A DNA stretch of 64,000 nt from Kiritimatiellota bacterium (GTDB lineage Bacteria; Verrucomicrobiota; Lentisphaeria; Oligosphaerales; JAADHN01). The translations under genes and the position numbers were made by a program. The stretch is from assembly GCA_013151865.1 (NCBI GenBank), contig JAADHN010000167.1, positions 1 to 64,000 on the forward strand, given 5' to 3'. Positions within the stretch are counted from its first letter, which is position 1; the number at the start of each line of letters is the position of its first letter. This document shows, in pieces, positions 26,320 to 35,945 of the stretch. The notes under the pieces are model-generated. The model saw nothing but the letters and a program-made list of their open reading frames with translations, had not been told where the DNA came from and did not search any database.

Positions 26320-26694
26320 CGGGTGTCCGAAGAATTCGTACGTAAAAAAAGCGCACGCCGGCACGCCGAGAGTCATGGTTGGCTGTTCTGCCGCAACCGA
26401 CGCACTGTCCGTATCGATTCGAGGTCGACGTTCGCGCCTGACGTGCCGCCGTGCCACACCGACCGATCAAGTGGATCGCACTATGTGCAAGAAGGGACGA
26501 CGGCGGCAGGGCGCGCGCGCAACAGAAAACAGATAATGATGCGCCGGATGCGAGAGACGTCTCGCTGGACCTGCCCGTTCCCGCGCTGTACGTTAAGGTT
26601 CTTCGTAAAACACATCGCTCCAGCCTTGCCCGCCTGCCCGGACGCCGTACCGGAAACCGAGCCCCGCTCCCGACTCCGCCGAAAGGACCGCCCA
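26320..26694. other. Gap before the sulfatase, no gene seen
   Basis: The sulfatase frame is open through this stretch but the codon pattern and amino acids look non-coding, and a good ribosome site lies just before 26695. No RNA gene or repeat was recognised. Confidence 0.4.
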
Positions 26695-28311
26695 ATGCCG
26701 CAGCGAAGCCCGCGCGCCCAGCGCCCCAATATCGTCCTGATCCTCAACGATGACATGGGGTTCTCCGATCTCGATTGTTACGGCGGGGAAATCCACACCC
26801 CGAATCTAAACCGACTTGCTGCCGGCGGGCTGCGATACACGCAATTCTACAATACGGCCCGTTGCTGTCCGTCGCGGGCCAGCCTGCTGACCGGGCTGCA
26901 CCCGCACCAGGCCGATGTGGGCCACATGATGGGCGACGACGGTGCGGACGGCTACCGGGGGGACCTCAGCCTCGACGCCGTCACCATGGCCGAACTGCTC
27001 CGGACCGCCGGGTACCGAACGTACATGAGCGGCAAATGGCATGTCACGCGACACCTCGATCCTGCTCACGCCGGAAACTGGCCGTGTCAACGTGGATTCG
27101 ACCGCTTTTTCGGAATCATCACCGGTGCGGCGAACTACTGGAAACCCAACAGCCTTACCCGTGACAACACCCCGGTCTGCCACGAAGACCTACCACCCGG
27201 TTTCTTCCTGACCGACGCCATCAGTGACGAAGCTTCGGCTTTCCTGCGTGCCCACTCGGCGGACAGCCCGGACTCACCTTTCTTTTTGTATGCGGCGTAT
27301 ACCGCTCCTCACTGGCCGCTGCACGCCCATGAAGACGACATTGCCCGGTATCGCGGCCGGTTCGCGGCCGGCTGGGATCAACTCCGACGGGAACGTCTCG
27401 AACGCATGCGGAAACTCGGTATCCTCGAGGAATGTTGGCGCCTGTCGGACCGTGACCCGTCGCAGCCCCCGTGGTCTGACGCCGACCACCGGGAATGGCA
27501 GCAGAGACGCATGGAGGTGTACGCCGCCCAGATCGACCGGATGGACCGCGGCATCGGGCGAATCCTGGACACGCTTGCAGAAATCGGACAGACCGAAAAC
27601 ACCTTGATCGTCTTTCTGGCGGACAACGGCGGCTGCGCCGAGGAACTATGGCCGGGCAAAGCGCATCCCATGCACGCCTGGCCCGCGGCCACGCAAACCA
27701 CATCGGACGGACGCATCGTCATGGCCGGAAACGATCCGAGCCTCATGCCGGGACCCGAATCCACTTATCAGAGTTATGGCGTACCCTGGGCAAACCTTTC
27801 CAACACCCCTTTCCGCTTGTACAAGCATTGGGTGCACGAGGGAGGAATTGCCACGCCGTTCATCGTACACTGGCCCGCCGGCATCTCCTCGCGCGGCGAA
27901 TTGCGCCGCCAACCGGCCCAGCTCCCCGACGTCCTTGCCACCTTTGCCGAGGTCGCCGGGGCCGAGTACCCCAGCGTTTTCAACGGACGCCCGGTCCCGC
28001 CCTGCGAGGGGTTCAGCATGACACCGACGTTTTCGGGAGGCGCCCCCGCCCGGGACGTCCTCTATTGGGAACACGAAGGCAACAAAGCAGTGCGGAAAGG
28101 ACGGTGGAAACTGGTCTGCCGCTTCCCCGGGAAATGGGAACTGTACGACTTGGTTGCCGATCGCAGCGAACTCGACGACCTGGCCGGACGGCACCCGGAT
28201 ATCGTTCGGGAACTGACAGCGCTCTACGACCGGTGGGCAACCCGCTGCAAAGTCATGCCTTGGGAACAACTCCTGGAAATGCGCCGGGCTCGCCAGGCCG
28301 CGAGGGGATGA
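26695..28311 (+). CDS. Type I sulfatase (arylsulfatase family)
   Basis: A 538-residue sulfatase with AAGGA nine bases before ATG. N-terminal PNIVLILNDDMGFSDLDCYG carries the metal aspartates. The formylglycine signature CCPSRASLLTG (C-x-P-S-R) places the modified residue at Cys57. Further marks: MSGKWHV, AYTAPHWPLH, DNGGCAEELW, and the C-terminal RKGRWKLVCRFPGKWELYDL. The cysteine form needs an anaerobic or FGE-type maturase, none of which is in the window. No signal peptide is visible at the chosen start, unusual for a glycan sulfatase; a start farther upstream gives no convincing leader. It would remove sulfate from algal or host polysaccharide. Its stop overlaps the next transporter start (ATGA), so the two are co-translated. 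Confidence 0.92.
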   Translation: MPQRSPRAQRPNIVLILNDDMGFSDLDCYGGEIHTPNLNRLAAGGLRYTQFYNTARCCPSRASLLTGLHPHQADVGHMMGDDGADGYRGDLSLDAVTMAELLRTAGYRTYMSGKWHVTRHLDPAHAGNWPCQRGFDRFFGIITGAANYWKPNSLTRDNTPVCHEDLPPGFFLTDAISDEASAFLRAHSADSPDSPFFLYAAYTAPHWPLHAHEDDIARYRGRFAAGWDQLRRERLERMRKLGILEECWRLSDRDPSQPPWSDADHREWQQRRMEVYAAQIDRMDRGIGRILDTLAEIGQTENTLIVFLADNGGCAEELWPGKAHPMHAWPAATQTTSDGRIVMAGNDPSLMPGPESTYQSYGVPWANLSNTPFRLYKHWVHEGGIATPFIVHWPAGISSRGELRRQPAQLPDVLATFAEVAGAEYPSVFNGRPVPPCEGFSMTPTFSGGAPARDVLYWEHEGNKAVRKGRWKLVCRFPGKWELYDLVADRSELDDLAGRHPDIVRELTALYDRWATRCKVMPWEQLLEMRRARQAARG

Positions 28312-29342
28312 CTCCACCGCCCATGTTTGCCGTTTTCACAACCAGCTTCTTGGCGGTTTTCAAAGTGTTCTCGATTTGCGCGGCCGGCGCGTGGCTGGCC
28401 CGCACGGGGACGTTGGACAACACCGGGCGTTCGAAACTCAGCCGAGTCATTCTCTGGACCCTGTTGCCGGCCCTGCTCTTTTCAAAGTTGAGTCGGAGCG
28501 CCAGTGCGGCCAATCTCCGGGCCTGGATCGCGCTGCCCCTAACCGCATACGCCTACATTGCGACGGGGTTCTTGCTCGGCTGGATTCTCGCCAAACTCCT
28601 GCGTCCGCCCGCAGGCACGGAACGAGTCCTGTCCGCGGCCACGGCCTTCGGGAACTCCGGTTACGTCCCGATCCCGCTGGTCGCCGCGATTGCGGGCACC
28701 GCAGCCCTGTTCAAGGACGACCCGGGCGCCGCGGACCGCGGAATCGCCTACATCTCAGTGTATCTCGTCGGCATGTCGCCGTGTCTTTGGGGGATTGCCT
28801 ACCCCTACCTTTCGGGGCGGACGTTCCGCGCAATCCGCTGGCGCCAGGTCCTGTCGCCGCCGGTTTGCGGCGCCTTGGGCGGGGCCGTCGTCGGGGCCTT
28901 CCCGCCGCTTCGCAATCTCCTGATCGAACCCGGCGCCCCCCTCCGTGTACTGCTGGACGTAACCGAACTGGCGGGGGCCGGGGCGATCCCCTGTTCGCTG
29001 CTGGTTCTCGGAGCGAACGTCATGTCCGGGGCGGCCGCCGACGATGAGTTGTCGCTGCGGCCCATCATCGGGGTGACCGTGGGCCGATTGTTGCTTTTTC
29101 CGTTCGTCGGCATCGGAACCGTGTTGCTGCTCAAACGTTGGGGCTGGATTCCGGACGATCCCATGTTCGCCTTGGTTTTGATGCTCGAGGCCGCCGTGCC
29201 CCCGGCAACCAACCTGATCGTCATGTGTCAACTCCACGGTCGCGGCGAAGGGGCCATGGCCCGCATCCTGTTTTGGACATATCTGGCGGCCGTGCCCGCC
29301 CTGACCGTATTCGTAAGCCTCTTCCTCTGGCTCCTGCGATAG
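28308..29342 (+). CDS. AEC-family (auxin efflux carrier-like) transporter
   Basis: A 344-residue polytopic membrane protein with about ten helices in two inverted halves, typical of the AEC/bile-acid-type fold. The first half has KLSRVILWTLLPALLFSKL and AATAFGNSGYVPIPLVAA, the Asn-containing broken-helix region; the second has AIPCSLLVLGANV and EAAVPPATNLIVMCQLHG. Such carriers export or import small organic anions. The start overlaps the sulfatase stop by four bases; ATG at 28323 is an alternative. The pairing suggests a role in moving a product of sulfated-sugar breakdown, but this is inference. Length and fold are normal. Confidence 0.82.
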   Translation: MTPPPMFAVFTTSFLAVFKVFSICAAGAWLARTGTLDNTGRSKLSRVILWTLLPALLFSKLSRSASAANLRAWIALPLTAYAYIATGFLLGWILAKLLRPPAGTERVLSAATAFGNSGYVPIPLVAAIAGTAALFKDDPGAADRGIAYISVYLVGMSPCLWGIAYPYLSGRTFRAIRWRQVLSPPVCGALGGAVVGAFPPLRNLLIEPGAPLRVLLDVTELAGAGAIPCSLLVLGANVMSGAAADDELSLRPIIGVTVGRLLLFPFVGIGTVLLLKRWGWIPDDPMFALVLMLEAAVPPATNLIVMCQLHGRGEGAMARILFWTYLAAVPALTVFVSLFLWLLR

Positions 29343-29418
29343 ACGAACCGGAGCATTCCGCGGCCGGCATGTGCGAACTCCGGCCCCGGGGGGACAAACC
29401 GGCGGAAAGGAATCGCTC

Positions 29419-31563
29419 TTGCCTCCCTCCAACGACCTCAAACAAGACATACTCGACCTGTTGCGGGAGAATGCGGCCGACGGCCTGCGCAAATCCGATA
29501 TCCGTCGACGTCTGAAGCTGCTGACTCGAGCGGAACAGGCGGCTTTCCGGGCGGTCTTCTCCGAACTGACGCGAGACGGCGCCGTCACCCGACAGCATCG
29601 CGGGCGGTATCGACTTCGGTCGGACGCACGCCACGTGTCGGGACGACTGTCGTTGCACCGCCGCGGGTATGGCTTCGTCCGACCGGACGATCAGGAGATG
29701 CAGGACGTTTTCATCCCGCCCCATGCAACCGGAGAAGGTCTGCCCGGCGACCGAGTCTTGGTGAGCCTCACCGACCCGCATGCCTCTCGCGGCCCGGTGG
29801 GACGGGTCGAGCGGGTCCTGGCCCGAGTGCGGGAGGAGATTACCGGACAGCTCGTGGCGACCCGGATGGGACTGTTCTTGCACCCGTTGCGCAACGGATA
29901 CCCCGACTTGATCGAGATCGAAAACGCCCGCGAACTGGAGCGAACGGGCAGCCTGGGGCCCGGCGCCTGGGTCGTGGCTGCGCTGCGCCGCCGTCCAAAC
30001 CCGAAACACCCCATTCTTGCCAAGGTGCTTCGACGTGCCACGGAAGCGACCGGGATCGACGGCACGCTCGACGCCGTGGCAACCGAGTTTGAGCTGCCCG
30101 CCCCGTACTCGGCCGAGGTCTGCCGGTTTGCCGCCCAAAGTTCACTCCGGGATCTGCCCCGACAATTCGTCGCCCACCCGGCCGCGATCACCATCGATCC
30201 GGCCGATGCCAAGGACTTCGACGATGCGCTTTCCGCCGCCCCGGGGCCGAATCCGGGGACTGTGGAGGTGGGCGTACACATCGCGGACGTCGCCGCTTAC
30301 GTACCCGCCGGCGGAGAACTGGACACGGGGGCACGGCAGCGCGGGTTCACGGCCTACCTGCCCGGCCGTACGTTGCCCATGCTGCCCGAGCCGCTGGCCG
30401 CGGACCTGTGTAGCCTCGTCGAGGGGGTCGCCCGCCCGGCCCATTCCGTATTTCTCCTGCTCGATGCGGACAGCGGCGAAGTCCTTCAGGCCCGGCGCTG
30501 TCGGACGTGGGTTCGGGTCTGTCGACGCCTGAGCTTCCGCGAAACTCAGGATTATCTCGCGGGACGCGCGGGCGCCGCCCAGGAACCGCCCGAAGTCCGC
30601 CGCACCCTCAAGCTGCTTGCCGCGACTTTCAACGCCATGCGCGTCCGTCGTGCGGCGACCGAACAGTTCCTGACCCTCGCCCGTTCCGAAGTCCGTGTAC
30701 TCTGTTCCGAGAAACCGGCACGGATCCTGGGATTGCTCCACACCGCCCCCTCGGAAGCACACGCTTTGGTCGAAGAATTCATGCTGGCGGCCAACACCGC
30801 CGTGGCCCGGGAACTGGCTGCCCGGAGAATCCCCGGGCTGTACCGGTGTCACTCCAACCCGAAACCCCGAGACCTGACGGCGCTCCGCGCCTGGATCCGA
30901 GACACCCTGCATATACGTACCGGACATTTGGGGGACAGGGCCGCTCTGAACCGACTCATTGCCGACCTGGACGGGGTGCGAGGCGGAGAGCTGGGGCTGC
31001 AGGCCCTGCTCCGCGCTCTCCCCCGCGCCGTGTATTCGGCGGAGAGTCGCCCCCATTTCGGACTCGGCAAGAGCCAGTACTGCCATTTCACCAGCCCGAT
31101 CCGGCGCTATCCAGACTTGGTCGTGCATCAGCAATTGCTGGCCGCGGACTTGGGCGAACCCGTGCCGAGGTCTCTGGCCGAGTGCGGCGAAATCGCCGCC
31201 GAATGTACAGAAAAGGAGCGACAGATCGACGAAGCTTTCTTTGCCGCCCAGGACCGACTCAAGCTCCATTATCTGTACACGTTGCTCGAGAACAACGAAC
31301 ACCCCGTCTTCGAGGCCGTCGCCATGCGGGTCGAGCGAGGCGAAGTCACTGTGTATGTCCCGGAATTGGGCATGTACGGGAGTGTCGGGGGGCGCTCGTA
31401 CGTCGCCTCGCGAGGCGCGGCCGGGTTGCACGGACGGCGCACCGAGCTCCGGTTCCGGCCTGGCGACGTGCTGTTCGTGGAACCCCGGGCGGTCGACATT
31501 GGTCGAGGCATTTTCGAATTGCAGCCTGTGCAGCCGCGCCTTCCCGGGGCGATGAACGGATGA
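29419..31563 (+). CDS. rnr: Ribonuclease R
   Basis: A 714-residue exoribonuclease. TTG at 29419 is chosen for the strong GGAAAGGAA seven bases before; the GTG at 29371 has no such site. Domains: winged helix (1-75, SNDLKQDILDLLRE), cold-shock domains (VSGRLSLHRRGYGFVRPD), the RNB catalytic domain with the four-Asp site ITIDPADAKDFDDALS near 260, VGVHIADVAAYV, SPIRRYPDLVVHQQLL, and a C-terminal S1 domain from about 620. It degrades structured RNA 3' to 5' in turnover and quality control. The S1 domain lacks the long basic tail of enterobacterial RNase R. Transcribed after the transporter with a 76-base gap; convergent with the sigma-factor set downstream. Confidence 0.92.
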   Translation: MPPSNDLKQDILDLLRENAADGLRKSDIRRRLKLLTRAEQAAFRAVFSELTRDGAVTRQHRGRYRLRSDARHVSGRLSLHRRGYGFVRPDDQEMQDVFIPPHATGEGLPGDRVLVSLTDPHASRGPVGRVERVLARVREEITGQLVATRMGLFLHPLRNGYPDLIEIENARELERTGSLGPGAWVVAALRRRPNPKHPILAKVLRRATEATGIDGTLDAVATEFELPAPYSAEVCRFAAQSSLRDLPRQFVAHPAAITIDPADAKDFDDALSAAPGPNPGTVEVGVHIADVAAYVPAGGELDTGARQRGFTAYLPGRTLPMLPEPLAADLCSLVEGVARPAHSVFLLLDADSGEVLQARRCRTWVRVCRRLSFRETQDYLAGRAGAAQEPPEVRRTLKLLAATFNAMRVRRAATEQFLTLARSEVRVLCSEKPARILGLLHTAPSEAHALVEEFMLAANTAVARELAARRIPGLYRCHSNPKPRDLTALRAWIRDTLHIRTGHLGDRAALNRLIADLDGVRGGELGLQALLRALPRAVYSAESRPHFGLGKSQYCHFTSPIRRYPDLVVHQQLLAADLGEPVPRSLAECGEIAAECTEKERQIDEAFFAAQDRLKLHYLYTLLENNEHPVFEAVAMRVERGEVTVYVPELGMYGSVGGRSYVASRGAAGLHGRRTELRFRPGDVLFVEPRAVDIGRGIFELQPVQPRLPGAMNG

Positions 31564-31729
31564 TCTTGCGCCAGGTGGCCGAAAGAGGTGCGGACCGGCG
31601 GCACGTGTAAGTATCCGTTCTCGTTCCCCGGCAGGAGAAGCCGTGTGTCATGCCCGACCGCGACATGGCCGCGGCCGACAAGTGCGCGCACGCGGTCTGC
31701 GCGCACGGAGGCCCGTTGGGGTGCACTGG

Positions 31730-32194
31730 TCAAGGGGGGACCGGAGGCAGCAGGAGGACCAGGAGGAGTGTGCCGGGCCCATCCGCCGGCAACCCGCCCA
31801 GAATGACCGGCTTACCGCGACGCAGGCGCATCCGGGCCTCGATCAAGCGATCCCGGTCTCTGCCGACCCGGACACGAAACTCGGTGCCCCGGACTTCGTA
31901 CAGGACCATACGCAGTCCCCCGGGCAACTCGGCAACGGCGCCCTCGCGCAAGGTGAGCTTGCGACTGAAGATGAGGCGGTAATTGCGAAAACGGAGGTTG
32001 TCCCGCAGCAGCGGGAGGATGTCTGCCAGCTTCTCGGACGCCCCCGCACGGACGGCGTCGCCCCCATCATTCTCGACGGCAACGAGGCGGACGAGCAACT
32101 TGGGCGCCGGAGTCTGGTTGCGCCATTCCTGCGCTCGTGCGGTCAGGACCGCGGCCGCAGCCGCCAAACAGAAGAAGTGCCGAACCCGCCTCAT
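31730..32194 (-). CDS. Small exported protein of the ECF sigma set, unknown
   Basis: A 154-residue protein with GAAGGAAGG before ATG. Residues 5-21 are a signal peptide (HFFCLAAAAAVLTARA). The mature part alternates strands: APKLLVRLVAVEND, FRNYRLIFSRKLTLREGAVAELPGGLRMVLYEV, FRVRVGRDRDRLIEARMRLRRGKPVILGGLP, ending in a hydrophobic stretch (GTLLLVLLLPPVPP) that could lie in a membrane. I do not recognise the family. It starts 12 bases after the anti-sigma-like gene, so the three genes form one operon, and it may be a periplasmic part of the same signal path. The beta-strand pattern and the basic GKPVILGG segment resemble small pilus-assembly or secretin-associated proteins, but only loosely. 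Confidence 0.65.
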   Translation of the reverse strand: MRRVRHFFCLAAAAAVLTARAQEWRNQTPAPKLLVRLVAVENDGGDAVRAGASEKLADILPLLRDNLRFRNYRLIFSRKLTLREGAVAELPGGLRMVLYEVRGTEFRVRVGRDRDRLIEARMRLRRGKPVILGGLPADGPGTLLLVLLLPPVPP

Positions 32195-32206
32195 GAGCGC
32201 CTTCCT

Positions 32207-32641
32207 TCATCCTCCGGGTGTTGCGGAGTTCGCACCCAGGATCCAGACCAGGGTCCCGCGCGATTTCGGGTCCTCGACGATGAACACACTATCATAATCC
32301 ATAAGAACGTCAATGTCTTCGACGGTCGAAAGGGTGGCCGTTTTTCCGGCTCGGGCGGAGAATTGACGGCGGTCCGTTTCAGGCGCGGGGGCCTGATGGA
32401 CACGCAGCAGCAGTGCGATCGCCACAGCGGCCAAGGCCGGCGCGAGCACTCGACCGACCCGCAGCCAGACCGGACGCGCGCGACGGGGCCCATTCGAACT
32501 CGCCCCATCCTCCCGAACCGGGGTGATCCGAGGGATGGCCCGAACGCGTTCTCGAAACCGCCCCCAAAACCGGTCTTCCGGGGGCGGCTCCGGCGCGGAA
32601 AAGTCATGCCGGATCTGTTCGAGCAGAGTGGACCATTTCAT
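32207..32641 (-). CDS. Putative anti-sigma factor, single-span membrane protein
   Basis: A 144-residue protein downstream of an ECF sigma factor. The N-terminal 45 residues are a cytoplasmic helix pair with DRFWGRFRERV, as in short anti-sigma factors; there is no His/Cys zinc-binding site. One transmembrane helix (VLAPALAAVAIALLLRV) is followed by a 55-residue periplasmic tail with TVEDIDVLMDYDSVFIVEDPKSRGTLVWILG, a two-strand motif. Position between sigma factor and exported protein is the main reason for the call. It starts 70 bases after the sigma gene. If this is right, the tail would sense an envelope cue and the N-terminus would hold the sigma factor. Confidence 0.6.
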   Translation of the reverse strand: MKWSTLLEQIRHDFSAPEPPPEDRFWGRFRERVRAIPRITPVREDGASSNGPRRARPVWLRVGRVLAPALAAVAIALLLRVHQAPAPETDRRQFSARAGKTATLSTVEDIDVLMDYDSVFIVEDPKSRGTLVWILGANSATPGG

Positions 32642-32710
32642 GGCAATCGCTTTCCGTAGAGTGAGAGCGCCCCGCTTTCACCGATTACGACCGGGCTGAC
32701 AGGTCACGCT

Positions 32711-33301
32711 TCATCGAACCGCTCCGATCTGTTCGAGCAGGCGCCGCAACCGGCGGCGTGCATAGAACAGACGCGACATGACCGTGCCGATGCGGACGCC
32801 CGTGGCCGCAGCGATCTCTCTGTAACTAAGTCCGTCGACCTCCCGGAGCAGGAATGTGGTGCGATGGACTTCATGGAGCCGGTCCAACGCCGCTTGAATT
32901 GCGCCGCGGAGGTCGTCGGCCGCCGCGGCTTCCGCGGGTGTGCGCGCCCGTGGATCGGGCACTTCTTCGCTTCGGTCCCGTCCCTCCTCGAGAGGCTCGT
33001 CCAGCGACTGCTCTCGAACCTCGCGACGGCCCCGGCGGCGCAAGAGGTCGTAGGCGCAATTCCGAGCGATACGACAAGTCCAAGTGGCCAGCGTGGAACG
33101 CCCGCCGAATTCCGACAACGCCCGCCAGGCCTTGATGTATGTTTCCATGACCACATCGTCGCAGTCGTTCGGCCCGACCAAGCGGTATGCCACCCGATGC
33201 ATCAACGGACGCATGGCCTCGAAGAGGACAGCAAAAGCGTCCACATCACCCTGTCGGGCCCGGGCCAGGAGTTCCTGTTGTTCGCGCGTCGAGAATTTCA
33301 T
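32711..33301 (-). CDS. ECF RNA polymerase sigma factor
   Basis: A 196-residue sigma-70-family factor. ATG at 33301 is used; an upstream ATG at 33346 adds 15 residues with no known motif. Region 2 (about 10-85) has DAFAVLFEAMRPLMHRVAYRLVG, DCDDVVMETYIKAWRAL and STLATWTCRIARNCAYDLLRR. A Pro/Asp/Glu linker precedes region 4 (about 135-190) with RLHEVHRTTFLLREVDGLSYREIA and GVRIGTVMSRLFYARRRLRRLL. It would direct polymerase to a small regulon under control of the membrane anti-sigma factor encoded next. No promoter matching an autoregulated ECF motif was identified in the 387 bases upstream. Confidence 0.9.
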   Translation of the reverse strand: MKFSTREQQELLARARQGDVDAFAVLFEAMRPLMHRVAYRLVGPNDCDDVVMETYIKAWRALSEFGGRSTLATWTCRIARNCAYDLLRRRGRREVREQSLDEPLEEGRDRSEEVPDPRARTPAEAAAADDLRGAIQAALDRLHEVHRTTFLLREVDGLSYREIAAATGVRIGTVMSRLFYARRRLRRLLEQIGAVR

Positions 33302-33688
33302 GCCGGGTCTGCTTCGCCGGTGAACGGCGCCGATGCAAGCTCGCATCGTTGCCGAGGAGCGACCTCCCGGACCGGCGCGCCCGGCCGCGACCCAGGCGGT
33401 CGCGGGCTGCGTCCGCGGCGGGAGACGTTTAAGGCCCCGACTTTATTCACGCACCGGCAGCCGCTCGGGTCTCACTCGAAAACCCGTGAGCGATGTCCTC
33501 CCGGAGCGACTCGAAAGGTACGGCACGCCGTCGGGTCGCGACAGAGGTGCGAGTCGGGGCGGTGGGAGACGCGGACCGGTCGAGGTCGCTACAAAGAGGA
33601 GAGACAAGCCGTCTCGCCCCAGCGGGCGCTTCCTATCCCAGACCGGCGGGGACACCGAGCAGGGCCCCGAAGAAGGCCGACCGAACGA
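33302..33688. other. Gap between two minus-strand sets, no gene seen
   Basis: 387 bases without a convincing frame. A GAGGAGAG run near 33595 is not followed by a coding start. No tRNA or repeat was recognised. Confidence 0.35.
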
Positions 33689-34687
33689 TCAAACCAACCC
33701 GCCGCCGCTCAGCGCCAACTCCGCCACCCGGGTGGCGCGCAGGCCGGCATCGCCTCCGACGAGGGGATCTCCGCCGTTCTCCACCCAGTCGGCAAAGTGG
33801 CGCATTTCCTCACGAAACATATTCTGCCTCTTGAACTTGACAACTTCCTCTCGGCCATCTTTGAGGACCAGCAGATAGGCACCCTCGGCGGCGGAGTCGA
33901 ACTTGCCTTTTGCCTTGGCCGGATCGTAGCTGCCGGGGAAGAAGAGGACGCCGTTGGGCCCCAATACTTCGGTACTGGCATTTGTCCGTACGCCCTCGGG
34001 CAATCCCCAGGACCAAGAGCACATGATTGTGTTCCCGGTCTCGAATCGAACCAGGACCGTCCCTGTATCCAGTGCGGTCGTCGCATGATGAATGCGAATG
34101 GGCATGGACTTCACCTCCACCGGTTCGCCGAAACAGTACGCGCCGAAGTCGTAGTTGTGCACCATTCCATCGATCATGGGGCCGCCCCCCTCGAACCGAT
34201 CCATAAAAAAAGGACGAGCCGGACCGGGGCCGCCCGCAATTTGGCGCCAGAGCACGGGCGTTCCCAGGACGCCCGAGTCGACGACGTCTTTGACGACGCC
34301 CCAGTCCGTGTCGAACCGACGCACAAACCCGACCTGCAGTTTTACGCCGTTTTCCTGACAGACCTTGATCTCTTTGTAGCAGTCGTACGAATTCATGGCC
34401 ATGGGCTTCTGGCTGAAAACCTGTTTGCCGGCTTCCGCCGCGGCAATTACGTGTTCGGCGTGCAGCCAAGTCGGTGTGCAGATCATCACCGCCTCGACAT
34501 CGGCCTTTCGCAAAAGCTCGCGAAAATCTGTGTACCCTTCTTTCATGCCGAAAGTGTCGCGAAAGAGGTCCAATCGTTCGGGCCGGATGTCCGCCCCTGC
34601 CACCAATTCGAAGAGTCCGTCTTCCCACACCGACTTGAGCTGATGCGTGGCAATGCCGCCGCAACCGATGACACCGAGCTTAACCAT
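33689..34687 (-). CDS. Gfo/Idh/MocA-family oxidoreductase
   Basis: A 332-residue dehydrogenase with AAGGAG seven bases before ATG. N-terminal Rossmann fold: VKLGVIGCGGIATHQ, ELVAGADIRPERLD, VMICTPTWLHAEHVIAA, and QVFSQKPMAMN, where the EKP/QKP lysine helps catalysis. The C-terminal domain has GGGPMIDGMVHNYDFGAYCFGEP, the conserved HxxD-like site with Asp and His facing the sugar. These NAD(P)-dependent enzymes oxidise or reduce hydroxyls of sugars or cyclitols. Last of a three-gene set after a URO-D-like protein and a zinc dehydrogenase. Ala-rich C-terminus (LRATRVAELALSG) is usual for the family. Substrate unknown. Confidence 0.88.
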   Translation of the reverse strand: MVKLGVIGCGGIATHQLKSVWEDGLFELVAGADIRPERLDLFRDTFGMKEGYTDFRELLRKADVEAVMICTPTWLHAEHVIAAAEAGKQVFSQKPMAMNSYDCYKEIKVCQENGVKLQVGFVRRFDTDWGVVKDVVDSGVLGTPVLWRQIAGGPGPARPFFMDRFEGGGPMIDGMVHNYDFGAYCFGEPVEVKSMPIRIHHATTALDTGTVLVRFETGNTIMCSWSWGLPEGVRTNASTEVLGPNGVLFFPGSYDPAKAKGKFDSAAEGAYLLVLKDGREEVVKFKRQNMFREEMRHFADWVENGGDPLVGGDAGLRATRVAELALSGGGLV

Positions 34688-34895
34688 GATGGATCTCCTT
34701 GTGCGCGATTCTCTGGTTGCATACCTCGCCGAAGCCCCTCGCCATCGCAGGTTGCCCGCCGACCAACCGCGTTGAGTTCGGCGGGAAGGCGTTGCTCCAA
34801 GTCCTATCTTGATCCGGCACTTCAAGACAGCGTTACCGGACGGCAACGTACGTTGGAAGGCGATTCGCCTTCGGTCACAAGCTGTTCGGCTGACC

Positions 34896-35945
34896 TCAAT
34901 CCTCGTCTTGCGGGTGCACGACGATCTTCATCCCGCGACGACTTTCCATGACCTGAAAAGCCTCCAAGATTCCACTGATCGGGAACTTGTGCGTGATTAA
35001 CGGCGCCACGCGCACGATGCCGGCCCGCAGCAGGTCGACCGCCAGTTCGTGCTGCCGTGGCGTGCTGCCGTGCGACCCGGTGACGAAGCATTCTTTGTAA
35101 TGGATCGTATTGGACTGCACGCTGAGGTCCCGCGTGCCCTTGGCCAAGCCGCCAAAAAGATTGACGCACCCCCGGTGAGCCACCATTTCGATGGCTTGCT
35201 CATGGACCTCAACGGAACCGCAGGCCGTAATGACCACGTCCGGCCCCTCACCCCCGGTTTCCTCCCGAGTGCGCTGGACAACGTCTTCTTTGGACGTGTC
35301 GATATAGACATCCGCGCCGTAAGCCCTGGCAATCTCAAGGCGTTTTGCACTTCGCTGGGCCGCAATGATTCGGATCGCTCCCATGGATCGCGCCAAATCG
35401 ATCATCATACAACCGATCGGTCCCAGGCCGATGATGCACACCGTCTTGCCCAGGGAAACTCCGGCCAGTTCGAGACCGTTTATCGCACAGGCCAACGGCT
35501 CTGCCAGGGCGCCCGTATCGAAATCGAGTCCGGCGGGGAGCGGGGTCACCGGACCCTCGTCCAGCAGCAGTCGCGTCAGTTTCATGTATTGGGTGAAAGC
35601 GCCGGAAATCTGGTAGCCCACCGCATAATTGATGGCGCAATTGTTGCCGAGGCCGTTACGGCACCAGCGGCAGCGGCCGCAGGGCACATCCGCTCCGACG
35701 GCAATCCGCTGTCCCTCATGTACGCGGGTGACTCTCGATCCGGCTTTTACTACCAGCCCGGCGGCTTCGTGGCCGATTATCGCCGGTGGTCTGACCCTGG
35801 GGTTCCCGTGCTTCAGAATACGCAAGTCGGAACCGCAAATCGCCGTGGCTTCCACTTGGAGCAATGCCTCGTCATCGGCAATCTCCGGCACGGGCAGGTC
35901 CCGAACGGTCAGTCGGCCCAGGTCTTCGAGAACAGCGGCTTTCAT
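34896..35945 (-). CDS. Zinc-dependent medium-chain alcohol/polyol dehydrogenase
   Basis: A 349-residue MDR-family enzyme with GAGGAAA before ATG. Catalytic zinc ligands are visible in ICGSDLRILKHG (Cys) and IIGHEAAG (His-Glu), structural zinc cysteines in CGRCRWCRNGLGNNC, and the NAD site in VCIIGLGPIGCMMIDLAR. Later NLFGGLAKGTRDL and GSHGSTPRQHELA belong to the substrate half. It resembles sorbitol, threonine and other polyol dehydrogenases and would oxidise a secondary alcohol to a ketone. Between a Gfo/Idh gene (208 bases away) and the URO-D-like gene (118 bases), it fits a small sugar or polyol breakdown set. The precise substrate is unknown. Confidence 0.88.
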   Translation of the reverse strand: MKAAVLEDLGRLTVRDLPVPEIADDEALLQVEATAICGSDLRILKHGNPRVRPPAIIGHEAAGLVVKAGSRVTRVHEGQRIAVGADVPCGRCRWCRNGLGNNCAINYAVGYQISGAFTQYMKLTRLLLDEGPVTPLPAGLDFDTGALAEPLACAINGLELAGVSLGKTVCIIGLGPIGCMMIDLARSMGAIRIIAAQRSAKRLEIARAYGADVYIDTSKEDVVQRTREETGGEGPDVVITACGSVEVHEQAIEMVAHRGCVNLFGGLAKGTRDLSVQSNTIHYKECFVTGSHGSTPRQHELAVDLLRAGIVRVAPLITHKFPISGILEAFQVMESRRGMKIVVHPQDED

